Counted from the stretch's first letter, positions 28,854-38,805 are shown. The stretch: DNA of 64,000 bases from Clostridiales bacterium (GCA_012838995.1 DUOD01000048.1:1-64000), one strand, 5' to 3'. Translations and numbers: made by a program. The notes: generated by a model not told the origin, from the sequence alone.

Positions 28854-29617
28854 GATCGACAGAACTTAAAATAAAAAAACCCTATGAAAACTATGATGAT
28901 GAGGTATTATTTCGGTACTATCGAGATACAAAGGATGTCAGGATAAGGAATTACCTGGTGGAGAAATACCTCTTCATCCCAAAAATAATAGCAAAAAAAT
29001 TTGCAAACCGGGGCGTGGAATACGACGATATATATCAGGTTGCCAGCCTGGCTTTAATAAGGGCTGTAGATAGGTATGACGTTGACAGGGGTTATAAGTT
29101 TTCCAGTTATGCAACACCCACGATAGTAGGTGAAATAAAGAACTATTTTAGGGATAAGAGCAAAATTATAAGATTGCCTAGAAGCAATAGCGAACTGCTA
29201 AAAAAGATTGGCCATGCCAAAAGTCAGTTGACCCAGCAATTGGGCAGAATACCTACTGCCAAGGAAATTGGGGACAAAGTAGGCCTGGACGAAGAAAAGG
29301 TAATAGAATTAATAGAAAGCGGTCTTTCGGTACAGGCTGATTCCCTGGACCGGATGATAGGGGAGCAGGGAGACAAGCAACTGTCCGAAATTATAGGCAA
29401 GGAGGAAAGCTGCTTTACCAGGATAGAAAACAGGGATTTTATGGAAAAATGCATAGATAACTTAAACCTGCTGGAAAAAAGGGTTATCAGGGAACGATTT
29501 TTTGAAGAAAAAACCCAAAGGGAAGTGGCGGAAGGTATTGGCGTATCTCAGATGTACATATCACGGCTGGAAAGAAAGCTGTTGGAAAAATTCCGAAGGG
29601 TTTTAAAAAATATGTAA
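28850..29617 (+). CDS. SigB/SigF/SigG-family sigma factor
   Basis: Region 2 YDDIYQVASLALIRAVDRYDVDRGYKFSSYATPTIVGEIKNYFRD; region 4 TQREVAEGIGVSQMYISRLERK. Confidence 0.95.
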   Translation: MRSTELKIKKPYENYDDEVLFRYYRDTKDVRIRNYLVEKYLFIPKIIAKKFANRGVEYDDIYQVASLALIRAVDRYDVDRGYKFSSYATPTIVGEIKNYFRDKSKIIRLPRSNSELLKKIGHAKSQLTQQLGRIPTAKEIGDKVGLDEEKVIELIESGLSVQADSLDRMIGEQGDKQLSEIIGKEESCFTRIENRDFMEKCIDNLNLLEKRVIRERFFEEKTQREVAEGIGVSQMYISRLERKLLEKFRRVLKNM

Positions 29618-29637
29618 GTGGTGAATACCACTTTTTT
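29616..29637 (+). terminator. Intrinsic terminator after the sigma factor gene
   Basis: AAGTGGT-gaat-ACCACTT-TTTT. Confidence 0.85.
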
Positions 29638-29663
29638 GTTTAACTTTGGAACGGCCGTTTAAA

Positions 29664-29709
29664 AATATATTATGGTTTAAAAATGTTTTTAAACCGTGGA
29701 TAATATATT
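29664..29709. repeat. Nested two-tier inverted repeat
   Basis: AATATATTAT / GGTTTAAAAA-TG-TTTTTAAACC / GTGG / ATAATATATT; both arm pairs perfectly complementary. Confidence 0.85.
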
Positions 29710-29729
29710 ATATGGTGGGTATGTCATAA

Positions 29730-30170
29730 TTGGAGGTAAGTGATGTGCAAGCCGGAGGTTTTTCTATTTCTATGGTATCGGATATATCCATAATTAGGGG
29801 TACGGTAAGCCGGGTACTTGGTTTTATAAAAAGCAGGGTTAACCTTAAGGAAGAGATGGAATACGACATTAAGCTAATATTAAACGAACTGCTGTTAAAT
29901 GCCGTCATCCACGGCAATCGCTACTGCCGTGATAAAAGGGTAGATATTAAGCTGGACATATTAAAGAACGGAAAAATGATGTTGGCAGTTAATGATCAAG
30001 GAGAAGGTTTCAGTTACCCATCCTACCAGCACAGGCGGCCAATATTGGACCCGGAACAGGAAGGCGGCCGGGGTTTGAATATAATACAAGCATTATCCGA
30101 TGAAGTGAGGTACAATAAAAAGGGCAATAGGGTAACGGTGATAAAAACCTTGGAGGATAAAAGGGCATGA
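29730..30170 (+). CDS. HATPase-domain (RsbW/SpoIIAB-type) anti-sigma kinase-like protein
   Basis: ILNELLLNAVIHGN (N-box), VNDQGEGF, GGRGLNIIQALSDEV. Confidence 0.88.
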   Translation: MEVSDVQAGGFSISMVSDISIIRGTVSRVLGFIKSRVNLKEEMEYDIKLILNELLLNAVIHGNRYCRDKRVDIKLDILKNGKMMLAVNDQGEGFSYPSYQHRRPILDPEQEGGRGLNIIQALSDEVRYNKKGNRVTVIKTLEDKRA

Positions 30171-30183
30171 AATAATAGGGGGG

Positions 30184-30882
30184 TTGTACTTGAAGGGTTG
30201 CAAAAAAGTATTAACATTAGTCCTAAAGATTATAGCAGCCCTAGTTCTCACGACAATATTGGTGCTGACTAACCTGGAAATAATAGTTTCAAATAAAAAT
30301 TATTTTGACACGCAATACCAAAGGTACAATGTGTATGACAATCTTTCTATAGACAGAGAACAGCTGCTTGGTGGGACCCATCACCTAATAAGTTATCTAG
30401 AGGGTAGGCAGGATAACTTGGATATATTGGTAAACATTGAAAGCGATACCGTTAAACTTTTTAATACCAAAGAGATTTTACACCTTGAAGATGTCCGGGT
30501 ATTGTTTGAACAGGGATATAGGCTCAGGTTCTTTTCGATATTGATATTAGCCGTACTTCTGATATTAATTTACAGGCTAACGGGAAAGGACAGGGTATCC
30601 TTTATAAAAAGTATTAGGCATATTTCCCTTTATCCCCTTGTTTTAATCGGGATATTGGCAGCCGCCTTTATTTCGGATTTTAATCGTTTTTTTACCTATT
30701 TTCACTTAATATTTTTCACCAATGATTTATGGATATTAAATCCCCAGACCGACAGGTTGATAGTCATGTATCCCGAAGGTTTCTTTATGGATACCGCCCT
30801 TTTGATTTTGGGTCTGTTCCTTATTGAGATAATAGCAATTTCTGTCCTTTCAACCGTATTTATAAAACGAAGGTCTAAATAA
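30184..30882 (+). CDS. TIGR01906/DUF1461 integral membrane protein
   Basis: Multi-TM; HHLISYLEGRQDNL, LHLEDVRVLF, FTYFHLIFFTNDLWILNPQTDRLIVMYPEGFF. Confidence 0.85.
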   Translation: MYLKGCKKVLTLVLKIIAALVLTTILVLTNLEIIVSNKNYFDTQYQRYNVYDNLSIDREQLLGGTHHLISYLEGRQDNLDILVNIESDTVKLFNTKEILHLEDVRVLFEQGYRLRFFSILILAVLLILIYRLTGKDRVSFIKSIRHISLYPLVLIGILAAAFISDFNRFFTYFHLIFFTNDLWILNPQTDRLIVMYPEGFFMDTALLILGLFLIEIIAISVLSTVFIKRRSK

Positions 30883-30891
30883 GGAAAATGT

Positions 30892-30926
30892 TCAAAATCC
30901 TTCTCGTTATGGAAGGATTTTTTTAT
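30892..30926 (+). terminator. Intrinsic terminator
   Basis: aaaatccttctcgttatggaaggattttttta. Confidence 0.8.
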
Positions 30927-30960
30927 TCTATGTCAAATAGGTAAATCTAAAGGGTTATAA

Positions 30961-31992
30961 ATGGCATGGGGATCGGGGATATCCATGAAAGGATGGTTTG
31001 TTAAAGGTACCGGGGTTGGGCTGGCCGCAAGGGGGATAATGTTTTTATTAACAACCTTATTTTTATTAACAACACCGGCATGTAACCCGGACGAAAATGC
31101 ATATGACCGTTTAACATCTTTAGAACATGAAGACCGGTTTCGCGGATTAGTTATTAGAAACGAGAGGGTATACCCTTCACCGGCCAGCGGTAGGATATTA
31201 CGCCATAAAGGGGAAGAACAAAGAATTAAAAAGGACGGCAAAATAATGACCATAATCACCCGCCAACACGACGAAGGGTTTTATGAACACCTAAAAAGTA
31301 TTACACGGCAAATAGCGGCTTATGAAAGGGATAACCTGGTGGGGACCATTTTAAAAAAAGATTTGGATATCATCGACCGAAGGATTCTTGAGGAAATTGA
31401 CAATCTGGGCACCACAAATGATAGCGACAATGTAAAGGCCGACGACAAGGCATTAAAAAAGTTGGAGGGGTTGCTGGAAAAAAAGAAGGAGCTTATCGAC
31501 AAGATTAATGAAAAGACGCCTTATATGGAACAGTTGTACAATAAAAGGTCTGAGATGATTAAAAGTCTTAAACAGTCTTTCGTTGATGTGTTTTCCCCTG
31601 TTTCGGGCATAGTCAGTTACTGCTATGACGGGTTGGAGACGGTATTTAGCAGCAGAAGCCTTGATCATTTAACTGCAGAACAGTTGACGGAGCTGACGCC
31701 CGGGGAGAATATAGAGGTAGACCGTGCAACCTATGGTCAGCCCCTGTTTAAGATTATAGACCACCATCAGTGGTATGTGGTTACTTTAAAAAAGTTCGAT
31801 AAACCGCCTTTTTTTGATAAAAATCAGACAATAAAGATGAAAATTTTCCAATTAGATGGTAAAATATTGGATGCAAAGGTGTATAATATAATAAAAGATA
31901 AAGGTTATGATATTATTGTTTTTTCCATTGACCAACAGGTGAAGGGTTACACAAAGATTCGCAGCATAGATTTTAACATAATAGTAGTATAG
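30961..31992 (+). CDS. HlyD-family / lipoyl-like periplasmic adaptor-type protein
   Basis: RNERVYPSPASGRIL, coiled-coil, FSPVSGIVSYCYDGLE; location upstream of yggS/sepF. Confidence 0.75.
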   Translation: MAWGSGISMKGWFVKGTGVGLAARGIMFLLTTLFLLTTPACNPDENAYDRLTSLEHEDRFRGLVIRNERVYPSPASGRILRHKGEEQRIKKDGKIMTIITRQHDEGFYEHLKSITRQIAAYERDNLVGTILKKDLDIIDRRILEEIDNLGTTNDSDNVKADDKALKKLEGLLEKKKELIDKINEKTPYMEQLYNKRSEMIKSLKQSFVDVFSPVSGIVSYCYDGLETVFSSRSLDHLTAEQLTELTPGENIEVDRATYGQPLFKIIDHHQWYVVTLKKFDKPPFFDKNQTIKMKIFQLDGKILDAKVYNIIKDKGYDIIVFSIDQQVKGYTKIRSIDFNIIVV

Positions 31993-32072
31993 AAGGATTG
32001 AAGTTGTAGAAACAATCAATGTATAATAAAAAAAGAATGTGCGCAAAAAATGTCAAAGGACGGTGTAGCGGG

Positions 32073-32159
32073 GTGGAAGTTCTGGCTATGGAGCAGTCAA
32101 AGGCAATAGTTAAAGGGTATACAACAAATCTTTTTAATCGGGTATTTATAAACCGGTGA
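32073..32159 (+). CDS. Candidate 28-aa small ORF (MEVLAMEQSKAIVKGYTTNLFNRVFINR)
   Basis: GTG start with weak SD; stop 11 nt before the yggS ATG; manually read. Confidence 0.2.
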   Translation: MEVLAMEQSKAIVKGYTTNLFNRVFINR

Positions 32160-32170
32160 ATGGAGGACAT

Positions 32171-32860
32171 ATGGAGCTTAAGGAACGACTGGAAAAGGTA
32201 CGTTACCGTATTCATCAGGCTGCCCAAAGAGCCGGGACATCGCCCGAGTATATTCGTTTGGTAGCGGTGACCAAGACCGTTGATATCAACAGAATTAACC
32301 ATGTTCTCAATCTTGGCATTACAGACATTGGCGAGAATAGGGTTCAGGAGATGCTGTCCAAGTACGGACGGCTCAGCGGCCCCGTTAACTGGCATTTTAT
32401 CGGGTATCTACAGACCAACAAGGTTAAATATATCGTAGATAAAACCTACTTAATCCATTCTCTGGATAGAATAAAGCTGGCCGATAAATTAAATAAGGCG
32501 GCGGAGAAATCCGGCAGGGTGTTGGATGTACTGGTTCAAGTAAACGTGTCGGGAGAGGATACGAAATACGGTGTGCCGGGGCATGAATATTTTGAATTCG
32601 TCAAGCGGTTGGAACAGTTTCCAAATATCAGGGTTAAAGGATTGATGACCATAGCTCCTTTCGTTGAAGATGAAGAGCAAGTCAGGCCATATTTTAAAAT
32701 GCTAAGGGAACTGTACGAGGAAACAAAGGCAAAATTGGCTGTGGGCAAAGATATGGAATATTTGTCCATGGGCATGACCAACGATTACAGAGTGGCCATA
32801 GAAGAAGGGGCTAATATGATAAGATTGGGAACGGCGTTATTTGGGGAAAGGCATAAATAA
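32171..32860 (+). CDS. yggS: YggS family pyridoxal phosphate-homeostasis protein
   Basis: IRLVAVTKTVD, IGENRVQEM, WHFIGYLQTNKVKYI, SMGMTNDYRVAIEEGANMIRLGTALFG. Confidence 0.96.
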   Translation: MELKERLEKVRYRIHQAAQRAGTSPEYIRLVAVTKTVDINRINHVLNLGITDIGENRVQEMLSKYGRLSGPVNWHFIGYLQTNKVKYIVDKTYLIHSLDRIKLADKLNKAAEKSGRVLDVLVQVNVSGEDTKYGVPGHEYFEFVKRLEQFPNIRVKGLMTIAPFVEDEEQVRPYFKMLRELYEETKAKLAVGKDMEYLSMGMTNDYRVAIEEGANMIRLGTALFGERHK

Positions 32861-32880
32861 ACGAAGGGGGATAAAACATA

Positions 32881-33354
32881 ATGGGAAACAAATTTTTCAA
32901 AAAAATGCTAAACATTATAGGCCTTGACGAGGATGTGGTATATGAGGATTATGAACCGGAAGAAGAGGTCCATGATACTTTAAACGTCAATGAGGATACC
33001 GATCACCGTTCAGCCGTAAGGCAGAGGAAAAAGGCCAAGGTAGTTAACCTTCATACAACCAAGCAAATGAGGATAGTCCTCTATCAGCCCTTTTCCTATG
33101 AAGATTGCCAGAATATCGTCGATAACCTGAGAAACAGAAAACCGGTCATAGTGAATCTGGAGTCCATGGATGTAGAGCTGGCTAAAAAGACCTTAAACTT
33201 TCTTAGCGGTGCCGTATATGCCCTGGACGGTGTCATACAAAAGATTTCCAAGGTAATTTTCTTATTGGCGCCAAATAACGTAGATATATCCGGCAATATT
33301 CCGGAAGAATTAATGACCGACCAGTACTTTCCGTTCTATCAGGATGAAGAATAA
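32881..33354 (+). CDS. sepF: Cell division protein SepF
   Basis: VVLYQPFSYEDCQNIVDNLRNRKPVIVNLESMD-type region, FLSGAVYALDG. Confidence 0.95.
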   Translation: MGNKFFKKMLNIIGLDEDVVYEDYEPEEEVHDTLNVNEDTDHRSAVRQRKKAKVVNLHTTKQMRIVLYQPFSYEDCQNIVDNLRNRKPVIVNLESMDVELAKKTLNFLSGAVYALDGVIQKISKVIFLLAPNNVDISGNIPEELMTDQYFPFYQDEE

Positions 33355-33380
33355 AGCCTATAAAAAAGGAGAGATTGTTT

Positions 33381-33665
33381 TTGAACCCAGTGGTGGCGAT
33401 CGGTATAATACTCGGTGCAGCCAGGTTTTTAGATATAATAATATGGATTATAATTATTAATGCACTACTTTCTTGGGTATTAGACTTTAGGCATCCCTTA
33501 AGAAGATTTTTATCGGCCTTTACAGAACCTTTAATTAGCCCCTTTAGAAAATTGATACAAAGGCTACCCATCGGCGGATTACCGATAGACATTTCACCGC
33601 TGATAGCTATAATCGTTTTAAGGATAATAATAGGCGTACTCTATAGCATTGCGCGAAGCATATGA
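33381..33665 (+). CDS. YggT family membrane protein
   Basis: LSWVLDFRHPLRRFLSAFTEPLISPFRKLIQRLPIGGLPIDISPLIAIIVL; TTG start (33375 is an alternative). Confidence 0.92.
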   Translation: MNPVVAIGIILGAARFLDIIIWIIIINALLSWVLDFRHPLRRFLSAFTEPLISPFRKLIQRLPIGGLPIDISPLIAIIVLRIIIGVLYSIARSI

Positions 33666-33779
33666 AAAGGCGGTATCGTTGGCAAAACAGTAACGGGGTA
33701 AAGCCCGTTGAAAAGGTATATACTTTAGTATCCTGTGACTTGTGTGCTCAAAAATCTAGGCAATGAGGAGGATGTGTAT

Positions 33780-34436
33780 ATGGCACTAACCCCTATGGAT
33801 ATACATAATAAGGAATTTTCAAGGAGTTTTAGAGGATATAATGAAGACGAGGTCGATGAATTTTTAGACCAGGTGGTAATTGACTTTGAAAGGCTGTATA
33901 AAGAAAACATGGAATACAAAGAAAGACTGGAGCTATTGAATGATCAGCTGAGCCAGTTTAAAACCATGGAGAGTACTTTAAAGGAAACTTTGGTAACTGC
34001 CCAAAAGACAGCCGATGAAGTTACCAACAATGCCCATAAAAAAGCTGAGGAGATTATACAAAGTGCCCAACAACAGGCCAAAAAAATACTGGAAGATGCC
34101 AATAGGGAAATTGTTGATATAAAGAAAGAAGCGGAAGAAGAGAGAAAGAAACTTTATGTTTTTAAAACCCGGTTCAGGGCTTTATTGGAATCCCAGTTGG
34201 AAGCTTTGCTGGAAGACAAAGTGCTTTTTGGCGATGAGCAGCAGGACGATGTTGTAGATCAGCAAGAAGAAACTGTAGAGCAAAGGGATGAAATCGTTGA
34301 GCAGCATGATGATGTTGTGGAACAACAAGCAAGTTTTATCGAGCGGCAGGATGGTTTTGTTGACCAAACTATCGAGCTTACCGACCAAACCATCGATCTC
34401 AACGACCGGCAGCTCGAGGAAGAGCCCAAGGGGTGA
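33780..34436 (+). CDS. divIVA: DivIVA domain protein with heptad-repeat C-terminus
   Basis: LTPMDIHNKEFSRSFRGYNEDEVDEFLDQVVIDFERLYKEN. Confidence 0.94.
   Translation: MALTPMDIHNKEFSRSFRGYNEDEVDEFLDQVVIDFERLYKENMEYKERLELLNDQLSQFKTMESTLKETLVTAQKTADEVTNNAHKKAEEIIQSAQQQAKKILEDANREIVDIKKEAEEERKKLYVFKTRFRALLESQLEALLEDKVLFGDEQQDDVVDQQEETVEQRDEIVEQHDDVVEQQASFIERQDGFVDQTIELTDQTIDLNDRQLEEEPKG
34236..34421 (+). repeat. About nine consecutive 7-residue repeats in the DivIVA C-terminus
   Basis: EQQDDVV DQQEETV EQRDEIV EQHDDVV EQQASFI ERQDGFV DQTIELT DQTIDLN DRQ. Confidence 0.88.
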
Positions 34437-34456
34437 GTAAAACATACAGTCTGTTC

Positions 34457-34485
34457 TTGACGGGATGTGTATATTAATATATAAT
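34457..34485 (+). promoter_or_regulatory. Sigma-A promoter for T-box-ileS
   Basis: TTGACG - 17 bp - TATAAT. Confidence 0.8.
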
Positions 34486-34494
34486 ATCTAGGAA

Positions 34495-34745
34495 TATGTT
34501 AAATAGAGTAAATGCTATGAAGGGGAAGAGTATACTATAAACAATTTATAGAGAGTTAACGGGTGGTGGAAGTTAGTAATTGTTTATTGTAGAAAATCAC
34601 CCCGGAGCAGCCCCGTGAACCGCATCAGTAGCGGGAGCCGGTTATACGTTAAAAAAACAAGGTTACTACTTTAGTAAAAAAAGGGTGGTACCACGGGAAC
34701 TAATATGCCTCGTCCCTTGTCTACGGATGGAGGTATTTTTTATTT
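34495..34745 (+). promoter_or_regulatory. T-box leader (isoleucyl; candidate specifier ATC at 34596-34598) with terminator
   Basis: T-box core aagggtggtaccacggg (34681-34697), distal GGTGG-AAG element, terminator cctcgtccc...ggatggaggtatttttta, upstream of ileS. Confidence 0.92.
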
Positions 34746-34784
34746 GTGATGTTGCAATAATGATATATGGAGGTTTAAACGCTA

Positions 34785-37571
34785 ATGGATTATAGCAAAA
34801 CATTAAACTTGCCAAAAACGGAAATGCCTATGAGGGGAAATTTACCGAAAAAAGAACCCGAAATGGTTAAGTTTTGGGAACAAAATAATATTTATGAAAA
34901 AACAGTGGAAAAAAACCAAGGCATGCCTAAGTTTATACTCCATGACGGTCCCCCCTATGCAAATGGCGATATACACCTGGGGCATACTTTAAACAAGGTG
35001 TTAAAGGATATCGTCGTAAAGTTTAAATCCATGTCCGGTTATGATGCACCCTATGTGCCCGGCTGGGATACCCACGGCCTGCCCATAGAATTACAGGCTA
35101 TAAAGCACCTGAAGGTGGATCGGGACAAGATTTCCCCCGTTGAGTTTAGAAAGTTGTGCAAGGATTTTGCCATTAAATATGTAAAAAATCAAAGGGATCA
35201 GTTTAAGAGACTGGGGGTAAGGGGCGATTGGGAAAATCCTTATCTTACTCTAAAACCCCAATTTGAAGCAAAACAAATAGAGATATTCGGGGAAATGGCT
35301 AAAAAGGGGTATATTTACAAGGGCCTGAAGCCGGTATACTGGTGTACCGACTGTGCTACCGCCTTGGCCGAGGCGGAAATAGAATACTCCGATCGTGAGT
35401 CCCATTCCATTTATGTAAAATTCAGGGTAAAGGACGATAAGGGTATGATAACGCCCCATGTTGGTGATCTGTCAAAGGTATACTTTGTTATCTGGACCAC
35501 CACCCCATGGACGTTACCGGCTAATTTGGCAATATGCCTCGCCCCTGACTTTAAATACTCTTTGTTTAAAGTAGGAGAAGAATACCTAATAGCGGCCGAG
35601 GAACTTGCTGAGAATGTGGCCGAGGCTGCAGGCAGCCGGGATTATGCCGTGATTGCTACCTTCGACGGTGTACAGATGGAGGGAATGACCGCCCAGCATC
35701 CCTTTATGAACAGGGAGTCCCTGATAATACTGGGTGATCATGTAACCCTGGATCAGGGTACCGGGTGTGTCCATACCGCCCCCGGTCATGGTCAAGAAGA
35801 CTTTGGAATCGGCAAGAAGTATAATCTAGACGTGTTAAACCCTGTGGACGATAGGGGGTATATGACCGAAAAGGCGGGCAAATTTGAAGGCCTGTATTAT
35901 GAAGACTCCAATGATGCCATTATTAAGGATTTACAGGCGTCCGGGGCATTGCTGGGGCTTAGCAGGCTGATCCATTCGTATCCCCATTGCTGGAGATGCA
36001 AAAGTCCGGTAATATTCCGGGCAACGGAACAGTGGTTCGCATCGATAGAAGGGTTCAGGGACCAAGCGTTGGAGGCCATAAAACAGGTTAAATGGATACC
36101 CGGTTGGGGACAGGAAAGGATCACCAGCATGATTCTAGACCGTCAGGATTGGTGCATATCCCGCCAGAGGATCTGGGGGGTGCCCATTCCCATATTTTAT
36201 TGCGATGAATGTGGTAAAGAGTTAATAAATGATGATACCATTGCCGCAGTGGCTAAACTCTTCGGTGAAAAGGGTTCGGATGCGTGGTATCAAATGGAAG
36301 CCGAGGAAATCCTGCCTGATGATGTAGAATGTCCGTGTGGCGGTAGAAAATTCCGAAAAGAAACGGATATAATGGATGTTTGGTTTGATTCGGGGTCCAG
36401 TCATGCTGCCGTACTGGAAACAACACCCGGTCAGGTTTGGCCGGCAGATCTCTACTTAGAGGGCAGTGACCAGCACAGGGGATGGTTCCAGTCTTCTCTC
36501 CTGACTTCGGTGGCCACAAGGGGCAAAGCCCCCTATAAGGCGGTATTGACCCATGGTTTTGTGGTTGACGGAGAAGGAAGGAAAATGAGTAAATCCCTGG
36601 GAAACGGTATAGATCCCATGGAAGTGGTTGAACAATACGGTGCGGATATCTTAAGGTTATGGGTAGTATCGGCGGATTACAGGACCGACGTTAGGATATC
36701 CAAGGATATACTGAAACAGCTATCGGAAATTTACAGGAAGATAAGAAATACTGCCAGGTTCCTGTTGGGCAATCTGTACGATTTCGACCCCACCCAGCAC
36801 AGGGTTGATTATGCCGATATGGAGGAGCTTGACAGATGGGCGCTGATGAGATTACACAAGCTGATAGACAGAGTGCTCAAGGCATATCAAGACTATGAAT
36901 ATCATATTATATACCATTCCATCCACAATTTTTGTGTGGTGGATATGAGCAATTTCTACCTGGATATTATAAAAGACAGGCTGTATACATTTAAAGCTTA
37001 TTCCAAGCAAAGGAGATCGGCCCAGACTGTTATGTACGACATAATAAACAGCCTGGTGCGGTTGATAACGCCCATTCTGTCCTTTACTGCCGAGGAGATA
37101 TGGAGGCATATGCCCAAGGGGGAAGACAGGCCCATAAGTCCTCAATTGGCGGATATGCCAAAGGTTGATGCTCGGTATATAGATAAATCCTTGGAGGAAA
37201 AGTGGTCCAAGATAATCGACGTGAGGATGGATGTATCCAAAGCCTTGGAAAATGCCCGGGTACAAAAGGTGATAGGCAATTCCTTAGATGCTTTTATTAA
37301 GATATACACCGACGGCGAATGGTATTCCTTCTTGGAAGGAATTAAGGATGCCCTACCCACCATATTTATTGCATCAAAAGTAGAGGTTATAAAGGGCAAG
37401 TGCCCCGAGGAGGAACAGGGTTTGGTGGGCGAGGAAGTACCTGATATTACAATAGTCGTAGGCAAGGCGCCGGGGGCTAAATGTGAAAGGTGCTGGGTAT
37501 ATAGTGAAACGGTGGGCCGACATCCCCAGCATAAGAATATCTGTGCCAAATGTGTAGCTAATTTAACATAA
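34785..37571 (+). CDS. ileS: Isoleucyl-tRNA synthetase
   Basis: [40 protein letters not shown]-terminal zinc finger [12 protein letters not shown]...CAKC. Confidence 0.99.
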   Translation: MDYSKTLNLPKTEMPMRGNLPKKEPEMVKFWEQNNIYEKTVEKNQGMPKFILHDGPPYANGDIHLGHTLNKVLKDIVVKFKSMSGYDAPYVPGWDTHGLPIELQAIKHLKVDRDKISPVEFRKLCKDFAIKYVKNQRDQFKRLGVRGDWENPYLTLKPQFEAKQIEIFGEMAKKGYIYKGLKPVYWCTDCATALAEAEIEYSDRESHSIYVKFRVKDDKGMITPHVGDLSKVYFVIWTTTPWTLPANLAICLAPDFKYSLFKVGEEYLIAAEELAENVAEAAGSRDYAVIATFDGVQMEGMTAQHPFMNRESLIILGDHVTLDQGTGCVHTAPGHGQEDFGIGKKYNLDVLNPVDDRGYMTEKAGKFEGLYYEDSNDAIIKDLQASGALLGLSRLIHSYPHCWRCKSPVIFRATEQWFASIEGFRDQALEAIKQVKWIPGWGQERITSMILDRQDWCISRQRIWGVPIPIFYCDECGKELINDDTIAAVAKLFGEKGSDAWYQMEAEEILPDDVECPCGGRKFRKETDIMDVWFDSGSSHAAVLETTPGQVWPADLYLEGSDQHRGWFQSSLLTSVATRGKAPYKAVLTHGFVVDGEGRKMSKSLGNGIDPMEVVEQYGADILRLWVVSADYRTDVRISKDILKQLSEIYRKIRNTARFLLGNLYDFDPTQHRVDYADMEELDRWALMRLHKLIDRVLKAYQDYEYHIIYHSIHNFCVVDMSNFYLDIIKDRLYTFKAYSKQRRSAQTVMYDIINSLVRLITPILSFTAEEIWRHMPKGEDRPISPQLADMPKVDARYIDKSLEEKWSKIIDVRMDVSKALENARVQKVIGNSLDAFIKIYTDGEWYSFLEGIKDALPTIFIASKVEVIKGKCPEEEQGLVGEEVPDITIVVGKAPGAKCERCWVYSETVGRHPQHKNICAKCVANLT

Positions 37572-37628
37572 AATGTGTGGGGTTAAGTTCCCGTAAAAAG
37601 GGAAGGGTTAATTTAATTGGAGTATAAT

Positions 37629-37678
37629 GGATATAGGATAGATGGTTTAATATAACAACCTGTCCTATATCTTTTTTT
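37629..37678 (+). terminator. Terminator downstream of ileS
   Basis: gatataggatag...ctgtcctatatcttttttta. Confidence 0.8.
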
Positions 37679-37763
37679 ATATATCATATTAATTAAACAA
37701 TATAGAGAAATTGGTATAGATAGTATAATATATTTATGTTAATAAAGAGTTGAGGTAAAAAAT

Positions 37764-37950
37764 ATGAAGGTGCAAAAAGTGATTTTAGAAAATAATAAAA
37801 AGATATGTGCTAATTGATGATAATGGATTTCCTATTATTCCGGCAATAAGATATTTAAAGATCTTGATAATAAAAATAAGCCCAAATACTCCAAAGACAT
37901 ACTTGTATAATATCACGAACTAGAAATCTAAAATTATGGTTTTATGGAGA
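37764..37950 (+). pseudogene. Relic of a tyrosine recombinase/integrase N-terminus
   Basis: Frame-by-frame reading MKVQKVILENNKK/RYVLIDDNGFPIIPAIRYLK/LDNKNK/SPNTPKTYLYN resembles the integrase SAM-like N-terminus; several frameshifts and stops. Confidence 0.6.
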
Positions 37951-37954
37951 TAAA

Positions 37955-38805
37955 ATGAAAAAATTACTATTACTGAATTTTGTGTCACTAATAATCCCAA
38001 TACCTTCTATCGCCATTAGAGCCATAGTAATGTATCATAATAAAGTTTCAGTTTTCATTTGGGCTCAAAATATCGCTTGTTTAGTAATAACAGGAATAAT
38101 TTCATATTTTATAGTTTCAAACAGATTTAAAATGATAAAAAGTAAAACCAGAGGTACTTTTATATTAATCTCATTGCTTCTCTTAATTTTAACCTTAATA
38201 AGTCCGGGTATGAATGGGGTTCACAGGTGGGTTTCTGTTGGAATAATCAAGTTTAATGTTTCATTTATAGTGTTACCAATATTGATAATAGAATTATGGG
38301 AAATGTCCCAAATAAAAGGTTTGAAGTTTACTGCCGTTATAACAGTGGCCATATCAACTTTACTGGCTATTCAGCCGGATGCCTCTCAATTAACTGGTTT
38401 TGCTATACCAATGATGGTTATGTTATGCAGTAAAGCTGATAAACAGCGTCTTCGTACATTTATCGTGGGGATACTTACTTTATTAATCATTTTTTGTGGG
38501 TGTTTTTGGATAATCTGCCAGCAGTGGCTCATGTAGAAAGAATAGTGAGTTTATTAGCAAATATGGGATTAATATAGCTTATCATAGGGATTATTTCTCT
38601 TGCAATATTACCGATACCTTATATATTGTTTCCTCCGAAAAACTTAAAATTACCTTCTATGTGTGTAGGCTTATATTTTACAATAATTTTAGTTTCCACA
38701 TTATTTGGGAACTTTCCGGTTCCGCTAATTGGATATGGAATTTCTCCTATAATAGGCTATTTCATATCAATATCATGGTATGCAAAATCTAAAATTAATT
38801 CGTAG
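37955..38805 (+). pseudogene. FtsW/RodA-like (SEDS) gene disrupted by a frameshift near 38505-38515 and an in-frame TAG near 38573
   Basis: ORF 37955-38536 has GVHRWVSVGIIKFNVSFIVLPILIIELW and AIQPDASQLTGFAIP; reading continues in the +1 frame as LDNLPAVAHVERIVSLLANMGLI*LIIGIISLAILP...FGNFPVPLIGYGISPIIGYFISISWYAKSKINS*. Confidence 0.72.
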
